Assembly (NCBI GenBank): GCA_902381685.1
Contig: LR698958.1
Coordinates: 1 to 64,000 of the forward strand
Length of the DNA: 64,000 nucleotides
Source: Lachnospiraceae bacterium
GTDB taxonomy: Bacteria; Bacillota; Clostridia; Lachnospirales; Lachnospiraceae
Direction: 5' to 3'
Below the pieces are notes generated by a model that was not told the origin of the DNA, searched no databases, and was given only the letters and a program-made list of their open reading frames with translations. Made by a program: the position numbers and the translations under genes. Position 1 is the stretch's first letter; each line of letters starts with the position of its first letter. Positions 12,372 to 21,336 of the stretch are shown in pieces.

Positions 12372-14079
12372 ACGAAATATAATGAAAAAAATTTCTCTTT
12401 CGCAAATGCTGACGGGGATTGTTGTCATGATTGTGCTTGTACTGACTGTAACGTTCTTCTTTGCATTCGTTAATATTTACAAAAACACAACGGAAGAAAA
12501 TGTAGTTACAAGTAGTGAACAGGCTGTTTTACAGGTAAAGAATACGGTGGAAAATTATACTGAAGACATGGAAATTTTGATGGAGATGATTCAGAAAAAT
12601 ATTAGCCGGGGAAAAGAAAATACAGATACGTATCTGAAAAACTTAATCAGTATCCGAAAGGATATCGTGGCAATTACAACATATGATGAACAGGGAAATT
12701 TATTAAAAGCATGGTCTGACAGAGGAAAATTAAAAGAAAATATTGTTGAAAACCTTTCTTTTAATCCAAATGTTCCAAAAGAGAAAGAGGAAATGCTAAA
12801 CGTTACAAAACCGCATGTGGAATCTCTGTTTGAAGATTATTATCCGTGGGTTGTTACGATTTCAGAATACATGAAGAACTCTGAAGGAGATACTATTCAG
12901 GTGGCGCTGGATATTCAGTTTTCGCAGATTGCAAATTATATGGACGATGTAGGAATCGGCCAGCACGGATATTGCTACATTGCCGACAAGAAGGGCGATA
13001 TTATTTATCACCCACAGCAACAGTTGATTTATTCAGGATTAAAAGAAGAGGAATATAATTATTTAAAGGACGGTTCTCATGTTGAGAAAGATGCAATTTA
13101 TTCTGTACGGTCGCTTGATAATTGCGAGTGGAAAATTATAGGTGTCTGTTATATTGATGAAATGATTACAAATAAAGTCAATCACATCATGAAGACACTG
13201 TCTGTCATTTTTCTTATAGTTGTTTTACTTACGGTACTCATTATCCGTTTCTTTTCTAAACTTTTTTCCAATCCTGCCCGAGAACTTGCAAATGCCATGC
13301 AGGAATTTGAAAAAGATACAAATAATTTTGAGTTCAAATCAATAGAGGGAACGGCGGAAATCACTTCCCTTACAGAATCTTTTGAACATATGGTTGTACA
13401 AATTAAAGAACTGGTTGAGAAGGTAAGACAGGAAGAGATTACGTTAAGAAAAACAGAATTGAAGGCTCTTCAGGCACAGATTAATCCACATTTTCTTTAT
13501 AACACGTTAGACGCAATAGCGTGGCTGTGTGAGGAAGAACGGCATAAAGATGCTGTTGAGATGGTGAATTCTCTTGCAAAACTGTTTAGAATCAGTATAA
13601 GCAGAGGACATGAACTGATTACGATCGAAAAGGAAATGCAGCATGCAAAAAGTTACCTGAAAATCCAAAATTTCCGTTACAAAAATCAATTTACCTATTC
13701 ATTTGATGTAGATGAGGAATGTTTAAATTATCTCTGTAACAAAATTACATTGCAGCCGATTATTGAAAATGCCATTTATCACGGAATAGACAGAATGGTA
13801 GATGAAGGAAAAATAAATATCGGCATTCATCAAAAAGGCGATAAGATTATTTTTACGGTAGAGGATAACGGTGTCGGAATGACAGAAGAACAGTGTGAAG
13901 AAATTTTACACAAAGATGCGGGTGACAGAGTGGGAATCGGAATCAAAAATGTAAATGACCGAATCAAAATTTATTTTGGCGAGGAATACGGTTTAACTAT
14001 ACAGAGTGAACTGGACGAGGGAACAAGAGTAACCATTAGTATGCCCAAAATAACGGAGAACGATTATGGAGAAAAATAA
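12352..14079 (+). CDS. Sensor histidine kinase (YesM-like, His_kinase family)
   Basis: Membrane kinase of 575 residues. An N-terminal helix (about 15-45) precedes an extracytoplasmic Cache-like sensor domain, a second helix near 275-300, a HAMP-like linker, and the His_kinase box LQAQINPHFLYNTLDAIAW. The ATPase domain has ITLQPIIENAIYHG and VEDNGVGM. The ATG at 12352 has CAGGAGAAAT immediately upstream, better than the in-frame ATG at 12334. It follows its cognate regulator and overlaps the sugar-binding lipoprotein downstream, which may present ligand to it. Confidence 0.9.
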   Translation: MKRIKNKRNIMKKISLSQMLTGIVVMIVLVLTVTFFFAFVNIYKNTTEENVVTSSEQAVLQVKNTVENYTEDMEILMEMIQKNISRGKENTDTYLKNLISIRKDIVAITTYDEQGNLLKAWSDRGKLKENIVENLSFNPNVPKEKEEMLNVTKPHVESLFEDYYPWVVTISEYMKNSEGDTIQVALDIQFSQIANYMDDVGIGQHGYCYIADKKGDIIYHPQQQLIYSGLKEEEYNYLKDGSHVEKDAIYSVRSLDNCEWKIIGVCYIDEMITNKVNHIMKTLSVIFLIVVLLTVLIIRFFSKLFSNPARELANAMQEFEKDTNNFEFKSIEGTAEITSLTESFEHMVVQIKELVEKVRQEEITLRKTELKALQAQINPHFLYNTLDAIAWLCEEERHKDAVEMVNSLAKLFRISISRGHELITIEKEMQHAKSYLKIQNFRYKNQFTYSFDVDEECLNYLCNKITLQPIIENAIYHGIDRMVDEGKINIGIHQKGDKIIFTVEDNGVGMTEEQCEEILHKDAGDRVGIGIKNVNDRIKIYFGEEYGLTIQSELDEGTRVTISMPKITENDYGEK

Positions 14080-15034
14080 GAAAAAAGTAATTGCCTTTTT
14101 CTGTATTTGTATGCTATTCATATCCGGCTGCGGTATGGAAAACAGTGAAAATATACAAAAAAGAAAAGTTGCCGTCATCATGAAATCAACGGATTCTGCT
14201 TTTTTTAAAGCGGTAAGTTTGGGAGCAAATGCTGCCGGAACGGCGTACAATATGGAGATTTTATTTGAAGGTCCCAAAAACGAGGAAGATTATAAGACAC
14301 AAAATAAAATGATTGAGCAGGCAATTCAGGAAGAATATGATGCAATTGTATTTTCGGCAGTAGACTATAATGCAAATGCTGAGGCGATAGATAAAGCCGC
14401 TCATGCGGGAATCAAAACAATTGTCATTGACAGCGATGTAAACAGTAAAAAGGTAAATTGCAGAATCAGCACAAACAACTATAAGGCAGGTAAAATGGCA
14501 GGTCAGGCCGTATTGGAAAACAAATCTGAAGAGTTAAATATCGGGATTGTAAACTTTGATAAGAATTCAAGAAACGGTCAGGAGAGAGAAAGAGGTTTTA
14601 AGGACTTTGTTAAAAAAGACAATCGTGTGAAAAATGTAGAAACAATCAATGTTATCTCTACAGTGGAACAGGCGAAGAATCAGACAAAAGAATTTTTGGA
14701 AGAACATCAGGAAATGAACGTACTTGTGACTTTCAATGAATGGACAAGTTTGGGTGTAGGATATGCGGTCAGAGAATTGGGACTACAGGACAAAATACAG
14801 GTAGTCGCCTTTGATAATAATGTCATCTCCGTAGGAATGTTGGAAACAGGTGAGGTAGATGCACTGATTGTACAGAATCCATATGCTATGGGATACTTAG
14901 GAGTGGAGAGTGCATATAACCTGTTAAATGAAATTCCGATAAAGGGGAAACAGGTGGATACGGAGACAATTTGTGCCACACGAGAGAATATGTATGATGA
15001 CGAATATCAAAAAACATTGTTCGCATTTGAGTAA
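14066..15034 (+). CDS. Sugar-binding lipoprotein (periplasmic binding protein family 4), probable sensor partner
   Basis: Lipoprotein of 322 residues with signal peptide and lipobox FISGC at about residues 18-22. The rest is a type I periplasmic binding protein fold (VAVIMKSTDSAFFKAVSLGANAAG, AVDYNANAEAIDKAAHAGIKTIVIDSD). It lies at the end of the kinase/regulator set and is separate from MglB of the transporter. I infer that it feeds the YesM kinase rather than the ABC transporter. The ligand is probably a sugar of the galactose/ribose type. It overlaps the kinase gene by 14 bases. Confidence 0.85.
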   Translation: MEKNKKKVIAFFCICMLFISGCGMENSENIQKRKVAVIMKSTDSAFFKAVSLGANAAGTAYNMEILFEGPKNEEDYKTQNKMIEQAIQEEYDAIVFSAVDYNANAEAIDKAAHAGIKTIVIDSDVNSKKVNCRISTNNYKAGKMAGQAVLENKSEELNIGIVNFDKNSRNGQERERGFKDFVKKDNRVKNVETINVISTVEQAKNQTKEFLEEHQEMNVLVTFNEWTSLGVGYAVRELGLQDKIQVVAFDNNVISVGMLETGEVDALIVQNPYAMGYLGVESAYNLLNEIPIKGKQVDTETICATRENMYDDEYQKTLFAFE

Positions 15035-15041
15035 ATTTGAT

Positions 15042-15111
15042 AAAAATCGTAAAAAATCATACAAAAAAAATAAATAATTTAATAGGAATAAGTACAAGTT
15101 CGTGTTATAAT
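15042..15111 (+). promoter_or_regulatory. Putative activated promoter of mglBAC
   Basis: Two tandem 10 bp sites, AAAAATCGTA (15042-15051) and AAAAATCATA (15052-15061), precede a good -10 TATAAT (15106-15111). The -35 position (TAGGAA) is poor. Tandem sites upstream of a promoter with a weak -35 fit activation by the neighbouring AraC-type response regulator. GGGAGG lies before the mglB ATG. The promoter is inferred from sequence only. Confidence 0.5.
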
Positions 15112-15147
15112 AACCTCATCAATGATTAGCAAAGGGAGGAAACAATC

Positions 15148-16272
15148 ATGAAAAAGAAACTATTAGCAGCTGTTCTTTGCGTGGCAATGGTAGCAGCAAC
15201 ACTCGTTGGTTGTGGTTCATCTGACGATGGTAAAAAAGATGGAGGAAAGAAATCAGACTTAAAAGTAGGTGTATTCTATTACACATATGCTGATACTTAT
15301 ATTTCATCAGTTCGTACAGCACTTGACAAACAATTAGATGACATGGGTGTTGATTACCAGGATTATGATGGAAACAGTAACCAGACAACACAGAACGAAC
15401 AGATTGATACAGCAATTCAGTCAGGAACAAACTTATTAATCGTAAACATCGTAACATCAGGTTCAAATGATGCTTCTACACAGGTAATTGAAAAAGCAAA
15501 AGCAGCAGACGTACCTGTAATCTTCTTCAACCGTGCAGTAGAAGATCCTAAGGGAAAAGAAGGTGTAGTTCTTAACACATATGACAAATGTGCATTCGTT
15601 GGAACAGACGCTCCTGAAGCAGGACATATGCAGGGTGAAATGATTGGTGATTACTTAGTTAAAAACTATGACAAAGTAGACCTTAACAAAGATGGAAAAA
15701 TTTCTTACGCTATGTTCATGGGACAGTTAGGAAATGTTGAAGCAATTTACCGTACACAGTACGCTGTAGAAGATGCTAACAAAAAATTAGTTGAAGCAGG
15801 AAAACCAGAATTACAGTTCTTTGATGCATCTAACAAAGACAAATACCAGGTTGACCAAGATGGTAACTGGAGTGCTGGAGCAGCAAACAACTACATGACA
15901 ACAAACCTTTCACAGTACAATGAAGGTAACAACAACATGATCGAACTTGTTATCTGTAACAACGACGGTATGGCAGAAGGTGCTATCGCAGCATTAAACG
16001 ATAAAGGTTGGAACAAAGGTGATGCAGCTAAAACAATTCCTGTATTTGGTGTAGACGCTACAGACGCAGCTAAGAAATTAATCGCTGACGGAAAAATGGT
16101 TGGTACAATCAAACAGGACGCTGAAGGTATGGCTAAATGTATCGCTGACTTAACAAAGAACGCATCTGAAGGAAAAGATTTAATGGAAGGAACAGATTCA
16201 TACAACAAATCTAAAGAAGTTAGTACAAAAATCTACATTCCATACGGAATCTACACAGGTGAAGGTAAATAA
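15148..16272 (+). CDS. mglB: Galactose/methyl-galactoside ABC transporter substrate-binding lipoprotein
   Basis: Extracytoplasmic sugar-binding protein of 374 residues. It has a signal peptide and lipobox LVGCG near residue 22, then the MglB-like fold (KVGVFYYTYADTYISSVR, VNIVTSGSNDASTQVIEKA, VIFFNRAVEDP, ICNNDGMAEGAIAALN). It delivers sugar to MglC/MglA. The gene stands out by very A-rich, highly biased codons, consistent with strong expression. A hairpin follows, as is common where the binding protein must be made in excess of the membrane parts. Confidence 0.92.
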   Translation: MKKKLLAAVLCVAMVAATLVGCGSSDDGKKDGGKKSDLKVGVFYYTYADTYISSVRTALDKQLDDMGVDYQDYDGNSNQTTQNEQIDTAIQSGTNLLIVNIVTSGSNDASTQVIEKAKAADVPVIFFNRAVEDPKGKEGVVLNTYDKCAFVGTDAPEAGHMQGEMIGDYLVKNYDKVDLNKDGKISYAMFMGQLGNVEAIYRTQYAVEDANKKLVEAGKPELQFFDASNKDKYQVDQDGNWSAGAANNYMTTNLSQYNEGNNNMIELVICNNDGMAEGAIAALNDKGWNKGDAAKTIPVFGVDATDAAKKLIADGKMVGTIKQDAEGMAKCIADLTKNASEGKDLMEGTDSYNKSKEVSTKIYIPYGIYTGEGK

Positions 16273-16297
16273 TCGGGACTGTAAAATAACAAATATT

Positions 16298-16330
16298 GAA
16301 AGCAGCTGCCAAAAGTTGACGGCTGCTTTC
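16298..16330 (+). terminator. Stem-loop between mglB and mglA (partial terminator or processing site)
   Basis: GAAAGCAGC (16298-16306) pairs with GCTGCTTTC (16322-16330), with further internal pairing. The stem is followed by TTAAAG, not a strong T-run. It probably stabilises the mglB part of the mRNA or lowers read-through into mglA. Confidence 0.6.
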
Positions 16331-16358
16331 TTAAAGTCTAAAGTCTAAAATCTAAAAG
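16331..16358 (+). repeat. Tandem heptamer repeat TAAAGTC/TAAAATC upstream of mglA
   Basis: Four near-copies of a 7-base unit (TAAAGTC, TAAAGTC, TAAAATC, TAAAAG) lie between the stem-loop and the mglA ribosome binding site. They end just before TGGAGG. Copy number could vary by slippage and change spacing. No function is known. Confidence 0.6.
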
Positions 16359-16373
16359 AATGGAGGAATGGTC

Positions 16374-17873
16374 ATGGCAAACGATGTTCTTTTGCAGATG
16401 AGTCATATCAGTAAAGAATTTCCGGGTGTTAAGGCACTTAATGATGTTTCCCTTACTGTAAAAAAGGGAACTGTACACGCACTTATGGGTGAAAATGGTG
16501 CAGGAAAATCGACACTGATGAAATGTCTGTTTGGAATGTACAAAAAAGATGGCGGAACAATTAAACTAGAAGGAAAAGAAGTAGATTTTAAAAATTCTAA
16601 AGAGGCATTGGAAAATGGTGTAGCAATGGTGCATCAGGAATTGAACCAGGCTCTGAAACGTAACGTAATGGATAATATCTGGCTTGGACGTTATCCGAAA
16701 GTTGCCGGTCTCATGGTAAATGAAAAGAAAATTTATCAGGATACAATGGATATTTTCAAAGAGTTGGAAATTGACGTAGATCCAAGAAGAGTTATGAGCA
16801 CAATGCCGGTTTCGCAGAGACAGATGGTTGAAATTGCAAAAGCAGTTTCATTTAATTCAAAAGTAATCGTATTTGATGAGCCTACTTCCTCACTTACAGA
16901 AGAAGAAGTAGAACATTTATTTAAGATTATCAATATGTTAAGAGACCGCGGAGTAGGTATTATTTATATTTCGCATAAAATGGCAGAAATTAAGAGAATT
17001 TCTGATGAAATTACTATCATGCGTGATGGTACATGGGTTGCAACAAAACCTGCTGATGAATTATCTATGGACGATATCATCAGATTAATGGTAGGTCGTG
17101 AATTGACAAACCAGTTCCCGCCAAAAACAAATAAACCGGGAGAAATTGCATTAGAGGTAGAAGGCTTAACAGCGCAGTATTCTTCATTAAAAGATGTTTC
17201 CTTTAATGTAAGAAAAGGAGAAATTGTAGGTCTTGCCGGACTAGATGGAAGTGGACGTACAGAAACATTGGAAAATATTTTCGGTATCGCTACAAGACAT
17301 TCAGGTACAATTAAATTAGATGGTAAAGTAGTTAAAAATCGTAATTCAAGAGAATCAATTAAAAATGGTTTTGCATTATTAACAGAGGAAAGACGTGCAA
17401 CAGGTATTTTTGGAATTTTAAGTATTCGTGAAAACACAGTTATTTCAAGTTTGAAAAAACATAAAAAGGCCGGTGTTTACTTAAGTGAGAAATCAATGAA
17501 AAAGGATACACAATGGTCTATTGATGCAATGCATACAAAGACACCTACTCAGGAAACGAAAATCCGTTCTCTGTCAGGTGGTAACCAACAGAAAGTTATT
17601 CTTGGAAGATGGCTTCTAACAGAACCGGAAGTTCTTCTTCTTGATGAACCGACACGTGGTATTGACGTTGGTGCTAAATATGAAATCTATCAGTTAATAC
17701 TTGATTTAGCAAATAAAGGAAAAGTCGTTATGGTAGTTTCTTCGGAGATGCCGGAATTACTTGGAATTTGTGATAGAATTCTTGTTATGTCAGGCGGACG
17801 CCTTGCAGGAGAAGTAGATGCAAAAGAGACGACACAGGAAGAGATTATGACCCTTGCGGCAAAATTTGTATAG
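16374..17873 (+). CDS. mglA: Galactose/methyl-galactoside ABC transporter ATP-binding protein
   Basis: Double-ATPase subunit (499 residues) of a CUT2-type sugar importer. The first cassette has Walker [13 protein letters not shown], signature VSQRQMVEI and Walker [12 protein letters not shown]. The second has the usual degenerate P-loop [11 protein letters not shown], signature [12 protein letters not shown] and [15 protein letters not shown] choose the ATG at 16374, seven bases after GGAGG; the in-frame ATG at 16368 is too close to that site. mglC follows after 15 bases. Confidence 0.94.
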   Translation: MANDVLLQMSHISKEFPGVKALNDVSLTVKKGTVHALMGENGAGKSTLMKCLFGMYKKDGGTIKLEGKEVDFKNSKEALENGVAMVHQELNQALKRNVMDNIWLGRYPKVAGLMVNEKKIYQDTMDIFKELEIDVDPRRVMSTMPVSQRQMVEIAKAVSFNSKVIVFDEPTSSLTEEEVEHLFKIINMLRDRGVGIIYISHKMAEIKRISDEITIMRDGTWVATKPADELSMDDIIRLMVGRELTNQFPPKTNKPGEIALEVEGLTAQYSSLKDVSFNVRKGEIVGLAGLDGSGRTETLENIFGIATRHSGTIKLDGKVVKNRNSRESIKNGFALLTEERRATGIFGILSIRENTVISSLKKHKKAGVYLSEKSMKKDTQWSIDAMHTKTPTQETKIRSLSGGNQQKVILGRWLLTEPEVLLLDEPTRGIDVGAKYEIYQLILDLANKGKVVMVVSSEMPELLGICDRILVMSGGRLAGEVDAKETTQEEIMTLAAKFV

Positions 17874-17888
17874 AGGAGGAGCGTTTTT

Positions 17889-18959
17889 ATGAGATTAGTT
17901 GCAAATATAAAAGAACGTCAGGCAAGTTACAAAGCCTTAGACAGCAAAGATAAAAGAACATATTGGAAGGAATTTGCGTTAAACAATGCGTTATATTTCT
18001 TAATTATCGTTGCAGTTATTTACACTGCAGTACAGAACCCTAAATTTGTTAGTACATCATCTATCGTAAATATTATTTCACTTTCAGCAGCAAATATTCC
18101 AATCGCTGTTGGTATTGCGGGGTGTATCGTACTTACAGGTACTGACCTTTCAGCAGGTCGTGTAGTTGGTCTTACAGCATGTATTTCAGCATCATTGTTA
18201 CAGGCTGTTGATTATCCAACAAAAATTTTCCCGGATTTACCGGTATTACCAATTCCACTCGTTATTTTAATCGTAGTGTTAGTTGGTGCGATTGTCGGTG
18301 TAGTTAACGGTTTCTTCGTAGCTCACTTCCAGTTACACCCATTTATTGTTACATTGGCAACTCAGTTGATCGTATATGGTGTTCTGTTAATGTACATTAT
18401 GTTAAACGGAAACAACGGACAGCCATTATCAGGTTTAGACCAGTCTTTCAAAGACTTTGTAACAGGTAGTGTATTAAAGATTGATGGTGTTCCGATTCCA
18501 AACTACGTTTGGTACGCTTGTATCATTGTTATTTTAATGTGGTTTATTTGGAATAAAACTTCATTTGGTAAAAACATGTTCGCTGTTGGTTCAAACCAGG
18601 AAGCAGCAAACGTATCTGGTGTAAACGTTGCAAAAACAATTATTTTAGTACATACATTAGCTGGTGCAATGTATGCTGTAACAGGTTTCATTGAAGCAGC
18701 GCGTATCGGTTCAAACCAGGCAAATACAGGTCTTAACTATGAATGTGATGCTATCGCAGCCTGCGTTATCGGTGGTGTATCTTTCGTAGGTGGTACTGGT
18801 AAAATCCGTGGCGTTGTAATGGGTGTATTTATCCTTCGTATCATCTTCGTAGCATTGAACTTCTTATCAATCAACCAGAACTTACAGTATGTAATCAAAG
18901 GTTTAATTATCTTAGTTGCTTGTGCAATCGATATGAGAAAATACCTTGTTCGTAAATAG
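17889..18959 (+). CDS. mglC: Galactose/methyl-galactoside ABC transporter permease
   Basis: Membrane channel subunit (356 residues, about ten helices) of the same importer. The family blocks are GIAGCIVLTGTDLSAGRVVGL, FFVAHFQLHPFIVTLATQ, and the C-terminal GGVSFVGGTGKIRGVVMG. The N-terminal cytoplasmic stretch of about 35 residues before the first helix is longer than in ribose permeases and typical of MglC. TAGAGGAGGAG precedes the ATG. The codon bias matches mglB. Confidence 0.93.
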   Translation: MRLVANIKERQASYKALDSKDKRTYWKEFALNNALYFLIIVAVIYTAVQNPKFVSTSSIVNIISLSAANIPIAVGIAGCIVLTGTDLSAGRVVGLTACISASLLQAVDYPTKIFPDLPVLPIPLVILIVVLVGAIVGVVNGFFVAHFQLHPFIVTLATQLIVYGVLLMYIMLNGNNGQPLSGLDQSFKDFVTGSVLKIDGVPIPNYVWYACIIVILMWFIWNKTSFGKNMFAVGSNQEAANVSGVNVAKTIILVHTLAGAMYAVTGFIEAARIGSNQANTGLNYECDAIAACVIGGVSFVGGTGKIRGVVMGVFILRIIFVALNFLSINQNLQYVIKGLIILVACAIDMRKYLVRK

Positions 18960-18967
18960 GAGAAGTT

Positions 18968-19222
18968 ATGAGCGACAAAGCAAGAGAAAAAGGAAGGCTG
19001 GCAATTTATGGCATGGCCGGACTTTATATTCTTTATATGGCATATAGTATCTTTAAAGGCTTATCAGACAGTGCGGGTTCAGAACAATTCGTATTGTTTG
19101 TGGCAATGATTGCATTTGCAGTTATTGGCGTAGTACTAATTGTATTTAGTGTGGTAAGAGGTTATAAGATAAGTAAAGCCGAATATGACGATAAAAAAAA
19201 TAAAGAGAATGAGAATAAATAG
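18968..19222 (+). CDS. Small two-helix membrane protein at the end of the mgl operon
   Basis: The 84-residue protein begins eight bases after mglC, with AGGAGAAGTT as ribosome binding site. It has two predicted helices (about residues 11-29 and 39-63) and a charged C-terminus rich in Lys and Glu. I do not recognise the family. Its position suggests a role linked to the sugar transporter, but this is inference only. A long REP-like hairpin starts at its stop codon. Confidence 0.7.
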   Translation: MSDKAREKGRLAIYGMAGLYILYMAYSIFKGLSDSAGSEQFVLFVAMIAFAVIGVVLIVFSVVRGYKISKAEYDDKKNKENENK

Positions 19223-19290
19223 CAATTGGGGACGTAGTGTTTTTAAATTTCACTACGTCCCCAATTGCGTTTTACCCTGTCCCTTTTTGC
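19222..19290. repeat. REP-like repeat, copy A (18 bp perfect stem)
   Basis: An 18-base arm at 19222-19239 is perfectly complementary to 19251-19268, with an 11-base AT loop. It is followed by GTTTTACCCTGTCCCTTTTT. The core GGGGACGTAGTG/CACTACGTCCCC resembles REP-type elements with GGGGAC stems found in many Clostridia. A 40-base segment (19251-19290) recurs at 19847-19886 with three mismatches by eye. It also sits where the mgl operon should end and could act as its transcript 3' end. Confidence 0.75.
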
Positions 19291-19350
19291 AGGTAAAAAA
19301 CTTTTAGCAAATCAATAGTTAAAGAATATACTGATAAGGGAGGGAATAAT

Positions 19351-19815
19351 ATGATGCGAAATATAAACGGTATGCCGGACGCATACGCACAGGTTAGAGG
19401 AGATGCAGCACACTCCAAAATATATGGAAATGTATATTTTTACGGAATGTATAATGGCACGCTTGTTGTTGCGGAAATTTATGGTTTGCCAAATACAGAG
19501 GAAAAAGATAACGGAAATTTTTACGGATTCCATATACATGAAGGGGAATATTGTACGGGAGACATGGAAGATTCCTTTAAAAATGCAGGAGCGCACTATA
19601 ATCCGGACAAAACGGAACACCCAAAACATAGGGGAGATTTACCGCCTTTATTAGCAAATGAAGGAATAGCGTGGAGTGCCGTATATACGGATAGGTTTTA
19701 CCCTGAAGAAGTTGTCGGTAAAACAGTAATCATACATGGTATGGCAGATGATTTCAAAACACAGCCATCGGGAAACGCAGGAATGAAAATAGCCTGCGGA
19801 GAAATTGTGGAATAA
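19351..19815 (+). CDS. Cu/Zn superoxide dismutase family protein, no signal peptide
   Basis: The 154-residue protein keeps all expected metal ligands. Copper ligands are the two His in GFHIHEG, the bridging His in GAHYNP, and the late His in VIIHGMADDF. Zinc ligands are the following His in EHP, the His in KHRGDLPPL and its Asp. The two disulfide Cys (EYCTG and KIACG) are present. The active-site Arg usual in NAGxRxACG is Lys here (GNAGMKIACG). There is no signal peptide, unlike most bacterial enzymes, so it would act in the cytoplasm or be released otherwise. GGGAGGG precedes the ATG. The gene is bracketed by two REP-like repeats. Superoxide dismutase activity is probable but not certain given the Arg change. 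Confidence 0.88.
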   Translation: MMRNINGMPDAYAQVRGDAAHSKIYGNVYFYGMYNGTLVVAEIYGLPNTEEKDNGNFYGFHIHEGEYCTGDMEDSFKNAGAHYNPDKTEHPKHRGDLPPLLANEGIAWSAVYTDRFYPEEVVGKTVIIHGMADDFKTQPSGNAGMKIACGEIVE

Positions 19816-19823
19816 ATGTGAAC

Positions 19824-19886
19824 AGGGACGTAGTAAAATTCAAAAACACTACGTCCCCAATTAAGTTTTACCCTGTCCCTTTTTAC
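19824..19886. repeat. REP-like repeat, copy B
   Basis: Same orientation as copy A. AGGGACGTAGT (19824-19834) pairs with ACTACGTCCC after a short loop. The following 40 bases (19847-19886) match copy A except three positions. It reaches into the stop codon of the convergent gene (19883-19885). The stem is shorter than in copy A. Confidence 0.75.
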
Positions 19887-20323
19887 AATTCTCTCAATAT
19901 GATTTCAGCAGTTTTTTGAACTATATCCGCAACAAATCGTGTGCACTGCGCCTTTCTTTCCGGCGAATTTTTTTCTAATCCTTTAGTTAAAATCCTACAG
20001 CAGGTAGCGCCACAGGTTTGTTTAAAGTAATCGTGCAATTCATTTGTTAATTCAAAACACTTCTGAATTGCAGGATCATTAGGCGTACGTCTGCCAAAAA
20101 AATAGCCAATGCACATTGTGCTGCCGGCAAGAGCACCGCAAATACAGCCACCTCCGCCGAGACCCCATGGAAAACCGGAACTCATTGCAATGGCATCGTC
20201 GGATAAATCCAAGTCAAAATGTTTTTTTATTGCGTAAATAACAGACTCAGAACAGGCAAATCCATGATTAAAAATTTCAACAGCATCGTTTCTTAACGCC
20301 TGCATATCTATATTTGTTGTCAT
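19883..20323 (-). CDS. C_GCAxxG_C_C family protein (putative redox protein)
   Basis: The 146-residue protein has the conserved Cys pattern of this family: GFACSES near residue 23, GGGGCICGALAG near residue 58, and TCGATCC with a further Cys near its end. The family is thought to bind a metal or iron-sulfur centre and act in redox chemistry of anaerobes, but no function is proven. ATAGGAGGATTTT precedes the ATG. Transcription converges on the superoxide dismutase gene, with copy B of the repeat between them. Confidence 0.88.
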   Translation of the reverse strand: MTTNIDMQALRNDAVEIFNHGFACSESVIYAIKKHFDLDLSDDAIAMSSGFPWGLGGGGCICGALAGSTMCIGYFFGRRTPNDPAIQKCFELTNELHDYFKQTCGATCCRILTKGLEKNSPERKAQCTRFVADIVQKTAEIILREL

Positions 20324-20489
20324 AATAAAATCCTCCTATAAAATAAAGTTTAAAATTTATTCCTATATCAAATTTTATCATGGCGTGGTAAATAGAGGCA
20401 AATTATTTTTAAAATAAGGAAGTGACTTTTATATTTAAAGTACATATGCTATGATTAAAATTAAATAGATTAAAAAGCAGGAGGCAAAT

Positions 20490-21335
20490 ATGGTACGGAC
20501 GATAGATGTAAATGAAATTACAAAACAAATAAAAGAAATGTGCATTGAAGCAAATCATTTTCTATCATCGGATATGGTTTGTGCAATGGAAAATGCAAAA
20601 AATACAGAACGCTCACCTCTTGGAAAACAGATTTTAGAGCAGTTACAGGAAAATTTAGAAATTGCAGGAGAAGAGATGATTCCCATTTGTCAAGATACGG
20701 GAATGGCGGTAGTTTTTTTGGAAATAGGACAAGATGTTCATTTTAAAGGCGGTTTATTAGAAGATGCGGTAAATGAAGGAGTGCGTCAGGGATATCAGGA
20801 AGGATTTTTGAGAAAATCAGTAGTAAATGACCCGATTATCCGTGAAAATACAAAAGATAATACGCCTGCGGTTATTCACTATAAAATGGTAGAGGGAAAC
20901 AAAGTAAAGATAAAAGTTGCCCCAAAAGGATTTGGAAGTGAAAATATGAGTCGCGTATTTATGCTTAAACCTGCAGACAGTTTAGAAGGGGTAAAAAATG
21001 CAATACTGACAGCAGTAAAAGATGCGGGACCTAATGCCTGTCCTCCAATGGTAGTTGGCGTTGGAATTGGAGGTACATTTGAAAAATGTGCTTTGATGGC
21101 AAAAGAAGCATTGACACGAGAGACAGGAGTGCATTCTGAAATACCACATGTAAAAGAATTGGAAGAAGAAATGCTTAAGAAAATTAACCGGTTGGGAATA
21201 GGACCGGGAGGACTTGGCGGAACGTCTACGGCACTTGCAGTTCATATTAACACATACCCTACTCATATCGCAGGGCTTCCGGTGGCAGTTAATATTTGTT
21301 GTCATGTAAACAGACATATTATTCGGGAGGTTTAA
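20490..21335 (+). CDS. Fumarate hydratase, alpha subunit (class I, iron-sulfur)
   Basis: N-terminal half of the two-subunit [4Fe-4S] hydro-lyase that interconverts fumarate and malate. The 281 residues include cluster Cys candidates in MIPICQDTGMAVVF, NACPPMVVGVGIGG and VNICCHVNRH. The motif IGPGGLGGTSTALAVHI is characteristic. GCAGGAGGC precedes the ATG. The beta subunit starts one base after its stop. L(+)-tartrate dehydratase alpha is a close alternative, but the generic class I fumarase call is most likely. Confidence 0.92.
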   Translation: MVRTIDVNEITKQIKEMCIEANHFLSSDMVCAMENAKNTERSPLGKQILEQLQENLEIAGEEMIPICQDTGMAVVFLEIGQDVHFKGGLLEDAVNEGVRQGYQEGFLRKSVVNDPIIRENTKDNTPAVIHYKMVEGNKVKIKVAPKGFGSENMSRVFMLKPADSLEGVKNAILTAVKDAGPNACPPMVVGVGIGGTFEKCALMAKEALTRETGVHSEIPHVKELEEEMLKKINRLGIGPGGLGGTSTALAVHINTYPTHIAGLPVAVNICCHVNRHIIREV

Positions 21336-21336
21336 A

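Noticed and set aside
16331..16358. CRISPR-like repeats
   Set aside because: Units are 7 bases without spacers, so it is a simple tandem repeat.
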